Position numbers and translations under genes: made by a program
Notes under the pieces: generated by a model
What the model saw: only the letters and a program-made list of their open reading frames with translations
The model's database searches: none
Told to the model about the DNA's origin: nothing
Assembly (NCBI GenBank): GCA_040500365.1
Contig: CP148031.1
Coordinates: 1,860,001 to 1,924,000, forward strand
Source of the DNA: Dehalobacter alkaniphilus
Lineage (GTDB): Bacteria; Bacillota; Desulfitobacteriia; Desulfitobacteriales; Syntrophobotulaceae
DNA: 64,000 nt
Reading direction: 5' to 3'
Part shown: piece by piece, positions 9,074-18,090 of the stretch
How positions within the stretch are numbered: position 1 is the stretch's first letter
How the letters are laid out: each line of letters opens with the position of its first letter

Positions 9074-12000
9074 AACCCTTGAACCTTGTTGTGAGTGCGT
9101 TCGGACCCTATGCCGGAAAGGTTGAAGTACCGCTGCACCAGCTTGGCAGTGAGGGTTTGTTTCTGATTACCGGGGATACCGGAGCCGGCAAGACCACCCT
9201 ATTTGATGCTGTTGCTTATGCGCTTTTTGACGGGGCCAGCGGTTCAGTGCGCACTGTGGACACCCTGCGCAGCGACTTTGCTACCCCCGATACCAAAACG
9301 TATGTCGAACTGGAATTTTCCCACAAAGGCCAGATCTATAAAATAATCCGCAGCCCCAAATACCAGCGTCCTAAGAAAAACGGTTTAGGATTTACCATGG
9401 AAAACGCGGATGCTGCGCTTGTATTGCCCAATAGGGAGGTCATTGCCGGCAGCAGTAAAGTAACCGAAACGATCGGCTCTCTGCTCGGAATTGACGCGAA
9501 ACAGTTTAAGCAAATTGCAATGATTGCTCAGGGCGAATTTTTGAAACTGCTGTTGGCCGAGAGCAGTGAACGAGCCGGTATTTTCCGTAAGGTATTCAAT
9601 ACCGATATTTACCTGACCATTCAAGATGCGTTAAAAGCAAAGGAAAAAGACCTCAAAGCCCGGTGTGAGGAAAGCACCCGGCAAATACTGCAGCATTTGG
9701 ACGGCATGCAGACTGATGAAGACGAGGTTTCAAATCAAGATGGGTATTCTACCGTATGCCGCGAATTGTCCGGGTTGAAATCGGAACGGAATATCCATGG
9801 AACGGAACGTAGCCTCACCTTGCTCAGCATGCTGATCGATCTGGACAGAGCACAGGTTAACGCTGACAGGAAAAATTCGGACACGCTGGCTGCAGCCATG
9901 CTGGCTAGGGCATCCGAACTGACGGAAGCCGAGTATCTCAACAGGACATTTACAGAGTTGGATGCAGCCAAGAACAAGCTGGCGGAACTTGAGAAGAATG
10001 CAGCAGAAATGACGCAGACTGAAGCAGCAGTGTCCGCAGCTGAGAAAGCACTGCATGAAATCAAACCGCTTGAAGACCTTTACTTGAGAGAGAGGCGAGA
10101 CTACGACGGACTCATCTCCAGCAAACAAGAGCTGCAGACTGTCATTGCCCAATTGACACCGGAAGTAGCCAGACTGCTGGCAGTCCGGACAGCCGTACAG
10201 CTGAAAGAACCTCTCCGGGAACAATTGACCGCTGAATTGGCTAAAATAACGCAGACGCTGCCGCAATACGACAAGGTCGATAACCTCAAGCTGGATAATG
10301 AAGAAAAGATAAAAGCCCGGCAAAACCTTGAACAGATCTCAAATGAATTAAAAATAGAAAAGGACAGCCTGACAGCAAAGAAAGAACAATTAAGTACAGA
10401 AGCGGAAAAATTGAGCGGTGTGGAAACCCATCTGCTGGAATGCAACAATGCGCTGGAACTGCTTAATAACCGGAAAAATGAGCTGGATCTTCTCTCTAAA
10501 GGGGTCAATTCCGCACAAAAGATGCAGGTTGAATACGCCGGACTGCAGCATACTTTCCTTGCGGCCGAGCAGGATTATCAGACAGTCAATGAAGAATATC
10601 AGCGCAGAGAGCATGCTTTCTGGAGGGAACAGGCCGGTCTTCTGGCGGAAAATCTGACCGATGGCACTCCCTGTCCGGTTTGCGGATCCACGGAACACCC
10701 GCTGAAAGCCAAACCTACTTCGGATGCGCCAAGTGAGAAAGAAATGGAAAAGCTGAAAAGTCTGAAAGAAGTAAAGCAGCAGCGCCTGCAGCAGGCCAGT
10801 GAAATGACCGGCAGTAAAAAGACGGAATTTGACACGACCCTGAACCATCTTCTTCAGGATACCCAAAGTCTCTTTGCTTCGTATACTTTGGATTCCAGCT
10901 CTATCGTTTCCGGCAGTCCGCTGATGGTAGCTGACCGGCTGAAAGATCTATCCTCTTTGGTAAAACAGGAACAGGAAAATGTCTCCAAGGATATACAGGA
11001 TAGAACAGCACTGTGTCTTGATCTGGAAGCACAGCGAGCACGCCGCAAGGCATGTCTGGAACAATTGCGGAAAACTGAAGAGACCCTGAAACTGATGGAA
11101 GAAACTTTGCAGAAGCAGACCGAACAGAAGGGGACACTCGCTGTGGCTATCAGTGCCCTGAACAGTGAAATTGCAACGCTTCAAGCTGGTCTGGACTATT
11201 CCTCCCTGGAAATTGCCGGTGAAACTGTGGGACGTTTGACTGTGCAGCTCACAGAAATGAAACAGGCGCTGCAAGAGGCTGAAAATGATTATCTGAGCAG
11301 CAAACGTATGCTTGATGAAAGTATTGCGCTATTGGCTGATCAGGAAAAAAGAATGCAGACAGTGACTTCAGCCTGTCAGGCTGCTCTTGAAACATATACT
11401 GCCAAATTTCGCGAAGCAGGCTTCTCGGTTGAAGACGCCTACCACACGGCTCTTTTGCCTGAAAACAGTCTCAAAGAACTGAAACAGCGCATTGCGGATT
11501 ATGATGAAAACTGCCGCCGTACTGAGGCTGATATTATAAGACTCACAACCGCTACGCAGAATAAGCAACGGCAGGACACTGCCGGGATAGTCGAACAGCA
11601 AAGAAGCATGCAGCTGGAAAAAGAACGTTTGGATCTTAAACTTCAGCAGATGGCAGCCCGGCTGCAAAATAACGAACGGATTTACCAGGCTGTCTCGCTG
11701 GCCCAAAAAGAACGGCAGCAGCTGGAAGCTGACTACCTGATCATCAGCAGCCTTTCCAAAACTGCCAATGGGGAACTGACCGGGAAGCAGAAAATTGCTT
11801 TTGAGCAATTTGTTCAAGCTTCCTACTTTAACCAGATTATCGCCGAGGCAAACAAAAGGCTGGCATCCATGTCCAATGGACGTTATGAACTTCTGCGCAG
11901 AGAAAATCCAGCGGATAACCGTTCCCAGTCCGGGCTGGAACTTGATGTGCTCGATTATTACACCGGAAAGATCCGTACCGTAAAGTCTTTATCGGGCGGG

Positions 12001-12282
12001 GAGTCTTTCAAGGCTTCGCTATCCCTTGCTTTAGGCCTCTCCGATGTCATTCAGAGTTTCGCCGGCGGTGTGGAGATCGATACGATGTTTATCGATGAAG
12101 GCTTTGGCTCACTGGATGCCGAATCACTGGAACAGGCAATGGCCACGCTTTATGGTTTAACCTCCGGCAACAGGCTTGTCGGCATTATATCTCACGTCAG
12201 CGAATTAAAAGACCGGATCGACAAAAAAGTCACGATCACAAGAGGTCTCGAGGGAAGTCATATTGCGTTAAGCAGTCATTAA
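9070..12282 (+). CDS. sbcC: Exonuclease subunit SbcC (Rad50 family ATPase)
   Basis: This is the SMC-like ATPase partner of SbcD, 1070 residues. Walker A GDTGAGKTT lies at about 35-43. Long heptad-rich coiled coils run from about 180 to 500 and 560 to 890, and are separated by the zinc hook CPVC near residue 535. The signature LSGGESF is near 974 and Walker B TMFIDEGFGSLD near 1004-1015. All functional elements are intact. Two-gene operon with sbcD. Confidence 0.95.
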   Translation: MKPLNLVVSAFGPYAGKVEVPLHQLGSEGLFLITGDTGAGKTTLFDAVAYALFDGASGSVRTVDTLRSDFATPDTKTYVELEFSHKGQIYKIIRSPKYQRPKKNGLGFTMENADAALVLPNREVIAGSSKVTETIGSLLGIDAKQFKQIAMIAQGEFLKLLLAESSERAGIFRKVFNTDIYLTIQDALKAKEKDLKARCEESTRQILQHLDGMQTDEDEVSNQDGYSTVCRELSGLKSERNIHGTERSLTLLSMLIDLDRAQVNADRKNSDTLAAAMLARASELTEAEYLNRTFTELDAAKNKLAELEKNAAEMTQTEAAVSAAEKALHEIKPLEDLYLRERRDYDGLISSKQELQTVIAQLTPEVARLLAVRTAVQLKEPLREQLTAELAKITQTLPQYDKVDNLKLDNEEKIKARQNLEQISNELKIEKDSLTAKKEQLSTEAEKLSGVETHLLECNNALELLNNRKNELDLLSKGVNSAQKMQVEYAGLQHTFLAAEQDYQTVNEEYQRREHAFWREQAGLLAENLTDGTPCPVCGSTEHPLKAKPTSDAPSEKEMEKLKSLKEVKQQRLQQASEMTGSKKTEFDTTLNHLLQDTQSLFASYTLDSSSIVSGSPLMVADRLKDLSSLVKQEQENVSKDIQDRTALCLDLEAQRARRKACLEQLRKTEETLKLMEETLQKQTEQKGTLAVAISALNSEIATLQAGLDYSSLEIAGETVGRLTVQLTEMKQALQEAENDYLSSKRMLDESIALLADQEKRMQTVTSACQAALETYTAKFREAGFSVEDAYHTALLPENSLKELKQRIADYDENCRRTEADIIRLTTATQNKQRQDTAGIVEQQRSMQLEKERLDLKLQQMAARLQNNERIYQAVSLAQKERQQLEADYLIISSLSKTANGELTGKQKIAFEQFVQASYFNQIIAEANKRLASMSNGRYELLRRENPADNRSQSGLELDVLDYYTGKIRTVKSLSGGESFKASLSLALGLSDVIQSFAGGVEIDTMFIDEGFGSLDAESLEQAMATLYGLTSGNRLVGIISHVSELKDRIDKKVTITRGLEGSHIALSSH

Positions 12283-12421
12283 TCTATCAATCATCGCGGC
12301 AGTTGCTTCATTTAAAGTTAATCCCATTAAGAGATTTTAAATAATTGCCTTAAAGACAGTAATGTCGTTGACGATTATGCCAAAAAAGAATTATACTTAA
12401 ATATGTTATTTTGCAATTTCA

Positions 12422-12450
12422 AAGCTTGTCTTTCTCCAAAGGGCAGGCTT
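12422..12450 (+). terminator. Possible hairpin between sbcC and iorA
   Basis: AAGCTTGTCTTT (12422-12433) can pair with AAAGGGCAGGCTT (12438-12450) if G-U pairs are allowed. It lies 140 bases after sbcC and has only a weak T-rich tail, so it could be a terminator or part of the ior leader. Confidence 0.3.
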
Positions 12451-12508
12451 ATTGGTTTGTTGGTCTATATTGATCTATTGGTCTTGATAACCTTTAGGAG
12501 GACGATTC

Positions 12509-14443
12509 ATGGAACAAGTACTTTTAATGGGGAATGAGGCAATTGCCATGGGAGCTATCCGGGCCGGCGTTGCGGTTGTAACCGGCTATCCAGGCACACC
12601 TTCCACCGAAATATTGGAAACAGTCGCCCGGAAGAACCCCGGGAATATTTATGTTGAATGGTCCGTCAATGAAAAATCCGCACTGGAAGTTGCGGCTGGT
12701 GCAGCCTATGCCGGTCTCAGAACGATGGTCACCATGAAACAGGTTGGTCTTAATGTTGCTTCCGATCCATTAATGAGCCTCGCTTATATCGGGGTAGAAG
12801 GGGGAATGGTCATCGTTGTTGCCGATGATCCCGGACCTATTTCTTCCCAGACAGAGCAGGATACCCGCCATTTTGCTTCTTTTGCCAAACTGCCTGTCTT
12901 TGACCCATCTTCACCGGAAGAAGCTTATCAGATGATTGGCGATGCGTTTGCCTATTCGGAAAAATACAAGACCCCGGTCTTATTTCGTCCAACCACGCGT
13001 GTTTGTCATGGCAGCGCCTCTATCGTACTCGAGCCCGCCCAGGCGGCTTCTTCGGTCGATGCTTTTGTCAAAAATCCGAAGTGGACGATTTTTCCTCGTC
13101 TTTCTTATGAAAAGCATCTGCAAATTGAAGCCAGGCGTCCAATCCTGGAAGCGGACTTTTCCTCCTATCCCTGCAATACATTAACTGGCTGCGGTAAAAA
13201 AGGTATTGCCACAGGCGGCATCAGTTATGCTTATACGTGTGAAGCAATCCAGGTCCTGAAGGAGTGCCGTCAACGCGAAAACGATGTACAGAAAAATAGT
13301 TCGAATATTGACTATAAACTTTTTAAAATTTCCACACCGCATCCTTTTCCGGTAAGACTGGCCCTGGAATTTTTAAGCGGCCTCGATGAAGTACTGGTGA
13401 TCGAAGAACTGGATCCAGTGATTGAAAAAGAATTGATTTTCCTTTGCGGCCAATACCATTTGCCTGTCAAAGTCTTCGGCAAACTGAGCGGCCATACCCC
13501 TCAGGCTGGGGAAAACAGCATTGAAATCGCGCGCAAGGCAATCACGAAATTCTTAAAGAAGCCTAACCAGGATGAAGACTGCCGTCTAAATCTCTCCACA
13601 TTGAATGCTAAACAAGAGGATATATACAATAAAGAAGAATGCATAGCTGAAGAGGATCAACAGACTGTAGAAGTTATACAGCCTGAGCAGCCGGCTCTGC
13701 CGGTCCGGCCTCCGGTACTCTGTGCCGGCTGTCCGCACCGCGCTTCTTTTTACGCGGTGAAAAAAGCCATGAAAGGTAAGAAAGCGGTCTTTTCCGGTGA
13801 CATCGGCTGCTATACACTTGGTAATGCAAGTCCGCTGGAGATGGTCGACACCTGCCTCTGCATGGGTGCAGGCATTACGATTGCCCAGGGACTGCACCGC
13901 GCTGAACCGGATACGGTTAATTTTGCATTTATCGGTGATTCAACCTTTTTTCATACAGGCATTGCCGGTGTGATTAATGCTGTTTACAATGAAACCGATA
14001 TCGTATTGATCATTCTCGACAATTCGACAACGGCGATGACAGGTCATCAGCCACACCCAGGCACCGGGAAAACCATGATGGGAAATATCGCTGAAAAAAT
14101 TAGTATTCCGGCTGTCCTTCAGGCCTTGGGTGTTAAACAGATTACGACATGTAATCCGCTCAACTTAAAACAAGCGGTCGCTGCCGTCCAAGATGCTGCA
14201 GCGGTGCGTGGCGTTTCAGCGGTGATCTTTGAATATCCGTGCATTGCAATAGCCAAACCAGGGCCGCAATTCACGGTTGATCCCGGAAAATGCAGCGGCT
14301 GCAAGCGCTGTATCAAAGAATTGGGCTGTCCGGCCATTACCTGGAAAGTGGATAAGGCTGAAATTGATTCGGCTTTATGCTACGGTTGCTCCCTCTGTGC
14401 ACAGGTCTGTTCCTTTGCTGCGATAGGAGGTGAGCCGGTATGA
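12509..14443 (+). CDS. iorA: Indolepyruvate:ferredoxin oxidoreductase, alpha subunit
   Basis: With IorB it oxidatively decarboxylates aryl pyruvates (from Trp, Phe, Tyr) to arylacetyl-CoA and reduces ferredoxin. The protein has 644 residues. The N-terminal domain begins with the family segment GNEAIAMGAIRAGV; a thiamine-diphosphate domain lies at about 405-580, with CAGCPHR, GDIGCY and GDSTFFHTG. Two [4Fe-4S] ferredoxin motifs are at the C-terminus: CSGCKRCIKELGCP (from about 595) and CYGCSLCAQVC (from about 624). AGGAGG precedes the ATG. The stop overlaps iorB by ATGA. The two downstream CoA ligases suggest an amino-acid fermentation or aromatic-acid salvage role. Confidence 0.93.
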   Translation: MEQVLLMGNEAIAMGAIRAGVAVVTGYPGTPSTEILETVARKNPGNIYVEWSVNEKSALEVAAGAAYAGLRTMVTMKQVGLNVASDPLMSLAYIGVEGGMVIVVADDPGPISSQTEQDTRHFASFAKLPVFDPSSPEEAYQMIGDAFAYSEKYKTPVLFRPTTRVCHGSASIVLEPAQAASSVDAFVKNPKWTIFPRLSYEKHLQIEARRPILEADFSSYPCNTLTGCGKKGIATGGISYAYTCEAIQVLKECRQRENDVQKNSSNIDYKLFKISTPHPFPVRLALEFLSGLDEVLVIEELDPVIEKELIFLCGQYHLPVKVFGKLSGHTPQAGENSIEIARKAITKFLKKPNQDEDCRLNLSTLNAKQEDIYNKEECIAEEDQQTVEVIQPEQPALPVRPPVLCAGCPHRASFYAVKKAMKGKKAVFSGDIGCYTLGNASPLEMVDTCLCMGAGITIAQGLHRAEPDTVNFAFIGDSTFFHTGIAGVINAVYNETDIVLIILDNSTTAMTGHQPHPGTGKTMMGNIAEKISIPAVLQALGVKQITTCNPLNLKQAVAAVQDAAAVRGVSAVIFEYPCIAIAKPGPQFTVDPGKCSGCKRCIKELGCPAITWKVDKAEIDSALCYGCSLCAQVCSFAAIGGEPV

Positions 14444-15036
14444 ATATTATCTTAGCAGGGGTAGGCGGTCAGGGAATTGTCCTTGCTTCCAAAGTTATTG
14501 CCCAATCCGCGATGCAAAAAGGCTTAAAAGTTCGTACAGCGGAGACGATCGGCATGGCCCAGCGGGGTGGCTGCGTCGTCAGCCATGTAAGGATCGGTGA
14601 AAATATTCACGCTCCGCTGGTAGCACTGAAGACAGCTGATCTAATGATTGGTTTTGAACCCGCGGAAGCTGTACGGGCGCTTCCTTTTTTAAAGCCTCAA
14701 GGGACCGTCGTTGTCAGTCAAAAAGCGATTAAACCGGTCACAGCTTCACTCTCGGCTGAAGGCTATGAGGGGAAGACGATGCTGGACTATCTGCAAAACA
14801 ACGTCAGCCGGCTCTATATTGTGGATAGCGATGCAGTCTGTTCTGTCTGCGGCTCACCAAAAGTCTTAAACACTGCCTTACTCGGTGCAGCAGCAGGCAG
14901 CGGTGTACTTGGCTTTACACTTACGGACATGGAAACTGCTCTGGAAAGCGTATTGCCGGCCAAACTGCTGGACATGAACATTCAGGCCCTTCGGGCCGGT
15001 GCCCAAAACATAGAAGAGGGGAATATTTGTGTATGA
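14440..15036 (+). CDS. iorB: Indolepyruvate:ferredoxin oxidoreductase, beta subunit
   Basis: This is the gamma-type 2-oxoacid oxidoreductase subunit, 198 residues. It begins with the typical GVGGQGIVLASKVIA nucleotide-binding stretch and contains ETIGMAQRGGCVVSHVRIG, both strongly conserved in IorB. It is coupled to iorA at its start (ATGA) and to the ligase gene at its end (ATGA at 15033), so the three should be made together. Confidence 0.93.
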   Translation: MNIILAGVGGQGIVLASKVIAQSAMQKGLKVRTAETIGMAQRGGCVVSHVRIGENIHAPLVALKTADLMIGFEPAEAVRALPFLKPQGTVVVSQKAIKPVTASLSAEGYEGKTMLDYLQNNVSRLYIVDSDAVCSVCGSPKVLNTALLGAAAGSGVLGFTLTDMETALESVLPAKLLDMNIQALRAGAQNIEEGNICV

Positions 15037-16268
15037 GACGGATGAATGAAACCCAGTTTGCAGCGATTAAAAAAAATCTGACCAAGCTCTGCAGTCTCGA
15101 CGGCTTTTACAGCAAGAAATTTGCAGGGTACGAACTTCAGAGCATGCAAAGCCAGGAAGATTTTGAAAAGCTACCGTTTACCAATAAAGATGATCTGAGA
15201 GAAGCTTATCCGCTTGGCCTGCAGGCTGTTCCCGACAGTGAGATTGTCCGGATTCACTCCTCTTCCGGAACCACCGGCACCCCGGTCATTATTCCGTATA
15301 CAAGGCAGGATGTCGAAGACTGGGCCATCATGTTTAAACGCTGCTATGAAACAGCCGGTTTGACCAGCCTGGACCGGGTCCATATTACGCCGGGTTACGG
15401 CTTGTGGACAGCAGGCATCGGCTTTCAGAACGGAGCTGAGCTTTTAGGGGCCATGGTTATTCCGATGGGCCCTGGCAATACCGATAAACAAATTCAAATG
15501 ATGATTGATTTAAAGAGTACCGTTTTGTGCGCGACTTCATCCTATGCCTTACTCCTGGCTGAAGAGATCTCCAAAAGGGGAGTCAAGGACAAAATCCACC
15601 TGCGCAAAGGAGTCATCGGTTCGGAACGCTGGGGCGAAAAAATGCGTCGGCGCATCGCCGGTGAACTGGGCGTTCAATTATACGATATCTATGGCTTGAC
15701 TGAGATTTACGGACCGGGTATCGCGATGAACTGCGATTACGAATGCGGCATGCATTATTGGGATGATTATCTGTACTTTGAGATTATCGACCCGCATACC
15801 GGCCAGCAGGTACCGGAAGGCGAAATCGGGGAACTGGTGATCACGACCTTAAAGAAGGAAGGTGCTCCGCTGATTCGCTACCGCACCCATGATTTAACCC
15901 GTTTCCTGCCAGGAGAATGTGCCTGCGGTCTGGCTTACCCCAGAATCGATACCATTATCGGCCGTACCGATGATATGGTCAAAGTCAAGGGTGTGAATAT
16001 TTTCCCGGGTCAGATTGACGAGCTTCTGCGCGAAGTAGAAGGCGCCAGCAGTGAATACCAGGTCATGATTGACCATTTAAGCGGCAAGGATATCATGACG
16101 CTGTTCTTTGAGACCGAGAACAATGCGGATAAAAAGCAGCTTGAACAAGACGTTAAACAGCATTGCAAAGCAAAAATTGGGATCTCCGTCGTCCCAAAAG
16201 CCGTAGCGATTGGGGAACTTCCCCGAAGCGAAAAGAAATCGACCCGTATCTTTGATAACCGCTACTGA
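15033..16268 (+). CDS. paaK: Phenylacetate-CoA ligase family protein
   Basis: This AMP-forming ligase has about 411 residues and activates phenylacetate (or another aryl acetate) with CoA. The adenylate-forming P-loop SSSGTTGTP starts near residue 76; DIYGLTEIYGPG and the hinge region GRTDDMVKVKGVNIFP are intact. The ATG at 15033 overlaps the iorB stop (ATGA); a TTG at 15027 and an ATG at 15042 are alternatives. In this operon it may work on the arylacetate/arylacetyl-CoA pair made by IorAB. Several clostridial PaaK homologues act on indoleacetate, so substrate is open. Confidence 0.88.
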   Translation: MRRMNETQFAAIKKNLTKLCSLDGFYSKKFAGYELQSMQSQEDFEKLPFTNKDDLREAYPLGLQAVPDSEIVRIHSSSGTTGTPVIIPYTRQDVEDWAIMFKRCYETAGLTSLDRVHITPGYGLWTAGIGFQNGAELLGAMVIPMGPGNTDKQIQMMIDLKSTVLCATSSYALLLAEEISKRGVKDKIHLRKGVIGSERWGEKMRRRIAGELGVQLYDIYGLTEIYGPGIAMNCDYECGMHYWDDYLYFEIIDPHTGQQVPEGEIGELVITTLKKEGAPLIRYRTHDLTRFLPGECACGLAYPRIDTIIGRTDDMVKVKGVNIFPGQIDELLREVEGASSEYQVMIDHLSGKDIMTLFFETENNADKKQLEQDVKQHCKAKIGISVVPKAVAIGELPRSEKKSTRIFDNRY

Positions 16269-16357
16269 TTTTGCATTTTAAATTTACAGTTTAATATAAA
16301 TCAATTTGTTTCAGCACAAACAAATGTTGTAATGGTAGAACGGGAGGAGATTGAACA

Positions 16358-17998
16358 ATGCCCATTACTGAATTATTGGTACGCAACGCAGCGTTGTACG
16401 GACAGGAGAAATGTCTGACCGAGATTAATCTGGATCTTCAAGAAAGCCATAACGTCACCTGGAGAGAGTATGAACTGATCGAAAACAATCCGGCAGGGGA
16501 ATACCGGTTGGAAATGACCTGGCGGGTTTTTGACGAAAAAGCGAACCGTATGGCTAATTTCCTTCTGAAAAGAGGCATTAAGAAGGGCGATAAAGTCGCT
16601 ATTCTATTAATGAATTGCCTTGAATGGCTGCCGATTTACTTCGGTATCTTAAAATCCGGCGCCGTTGCAGTCCCTTTAAATTTTCGCTACACGGCTGAAG
16701 AAATCAAATACTGCCTTGAATTGTCCGATACAATGACTTTGATCTTCGGACCGGAGTTTATCGGCCGTGTGGAAACGATTTATGATCAGATCCCTAAAGT
16801 CAAAACGCTTTTATTTGCGGGTGAAAACCGTCCGTCCTTCGCAGAGAATTACGACCGGCTGGCAGCGAACAGTTCCTCGGAGGTGCCGCAAGTTGTACTG
16901 TCTGACGATGATGATGCGGCCGTCTACTTTTCTTCTGGGACGACCGGTTTCCCGAAAGCTATCCTGCATACGCATCGGAGCTTAATGTCGGCCTGTTATA
17001 CGGAACAAAACCATCATGGGCAGACCCGTGACGACAATTTCCTGTGCATACCGCCCCTGTATCATACCGGTGCCAAAATGCACTGGTTCGGCAGCCTGCT
17101 CTCGGGTAGCAAAGCTGTACTGCTGCGCGGCGTCAAACCGGAGTGGATTCTGAAGACGATCAGCGAGGAAAAAATCACCATCGCCTGGCTTCTCGTTCCG
17201 TGGGCCCAGGATATTCTGGATGCAATAGAGAGCGGCAAAGTCAAGCTGGAGAATTATGAGCTCTCCCAATGGCGCCTGATGCATATAGGAGCCCAGCCGG
17301 TACCTCCCAGCCTAATCCGCCGCTGGAAAAACTATTTTCCAAATCATCTATACGATACGAATTACGGCCTGAGTGAGTCCATTGGACCGGGCTGTGTGCA
17401 TCTTGGAATAGAGAACATCCATAAAGTGGGCGCGATTGGTATACCCGGCTATCAGTGGGAAGTTCAAATTACTGACGAAAACGGCTGTCCGGTTCCACAG
17501 GGTCAGGTAGGGGAACTGAGGGTCAAAGGTCCGGGTGTCATGAAATGCTACTACAACGACCCTGAAGCCACGGCTGTAGCCCTGAAAGACGGCTGGCTGC
17601 TGACCGGTGATGTGGCCAGGATGGATGAGGACGGCTTTATTTATTTGGTCGATAGAAAAAAAGATGTGATCATCAGCGGCGGCGAGAATATTTATCCGGT
17701 TCAGATCGAAGACTTCCTGCGTGCGCATACGTCGATTAAGGATGTCGCAGTGATTGGTCTGCCTGATCCGCGCCTGGGTGAGATTACCGCAGCAATCATC
17801 GAACTCAAACCGGGAAGTATCTGCACAGAAGAAGATATCGGCGTTTTCTGTGCACCAATGCCCCGCTATAAACGTCCGCGCCGGATTATTTTCGACAAGG
17901 TCCCACGCAATCCAACCGGTAAGATTGAGAAACCGTGTTTAAGGGAAAAATACGGAGCAGCCACCCTGATTGCCGCCCAGACAGAAAACAGTCTATAG
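16358..17998 (+). CDS. AMP-dependent acyl-CoA synthetase (FadD/long-chain family)
   Basis: A 546-residue adenylate-forming ligase. Motif A SSGTTGFPK lies near residue 192. Further motifs are YGLSES, the TGD motif WLLTGDVARMDEDG, the hinge DRKKDVIISGGENIYP, and the C-terminal lysine in PTGKIEK. A good ribosome binding site (GGGAGGAG) precedes the ATG. It lies 89 bases after paaK on the same strand, so it could be part of the aryl-acid unit, activating the carboxylic acid product or feeding fatty or aromatic acids into degradation. The substrate cannot be read from sequence. Confidence 0.85.
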   Translation: MPITELLVRNAALYGQEKCLTEINLDLQESHNVTWREYELIENNPAGEYRLEMTWRVFDEKANRMANFLLKRGIKKGDKVAILLMNCLEWLPIYFGILKSGAVAVPLNFRYTAEEIKYCLELSDTMTLIFGPEFIGRVETIYDQIPKVKTLLFAGENRPSFAENYDRLAANSSSEVPQVVLSDDDDAAVYFSSGTTGFPKAILHTHRSLMSACYTEQNHHGQTRDDNFLCIPPLYHTGAKMHWFGSLLSGSKAVLLRGVKPEWILKTISEEKITIAWLLVPWAQDILDAIESGKVKLENYELSQWRLMHIGAQPVPPSLIRRWKNYFPNHLYDTNYGLSESIGPGCVHLGIENIHKVGAIGIPGYQWEVQITDENGCPVPQGQVGELRVKGPGVMKCYYNDPEATAVALKDGWLLTGDVARMDEDGFIYLVDRKKDVIISGGENIYPVQIEDFLRAHTSIKDVAVIGLPDPRLGEITAAIIELKPGSICTEEDIGVFCAPMPRYKRPRRIIFDKVPRNPTGKIEKPCLREKYGAATLIAAQTENSL

Positions 17999-18030
17999 TC
18001 AATGAGATGAAAAAATCCATTGATAAAAGT

Positions 18031-18054
18031 GATCATAGCTAAGATCATAGCTAA
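18031..18054. repeat. 12-bp exact tandem duplication before ade
   Basis: GATCATAGCTAA occurs twice head to tail (18031-18042, 18043-18054), 36 bases before the adenine deaminase start. Confidence 0.8.
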
Positions 18055-18090
18055 AAGGAATCATCCATGAAATAAAACGAGGGGATTAAC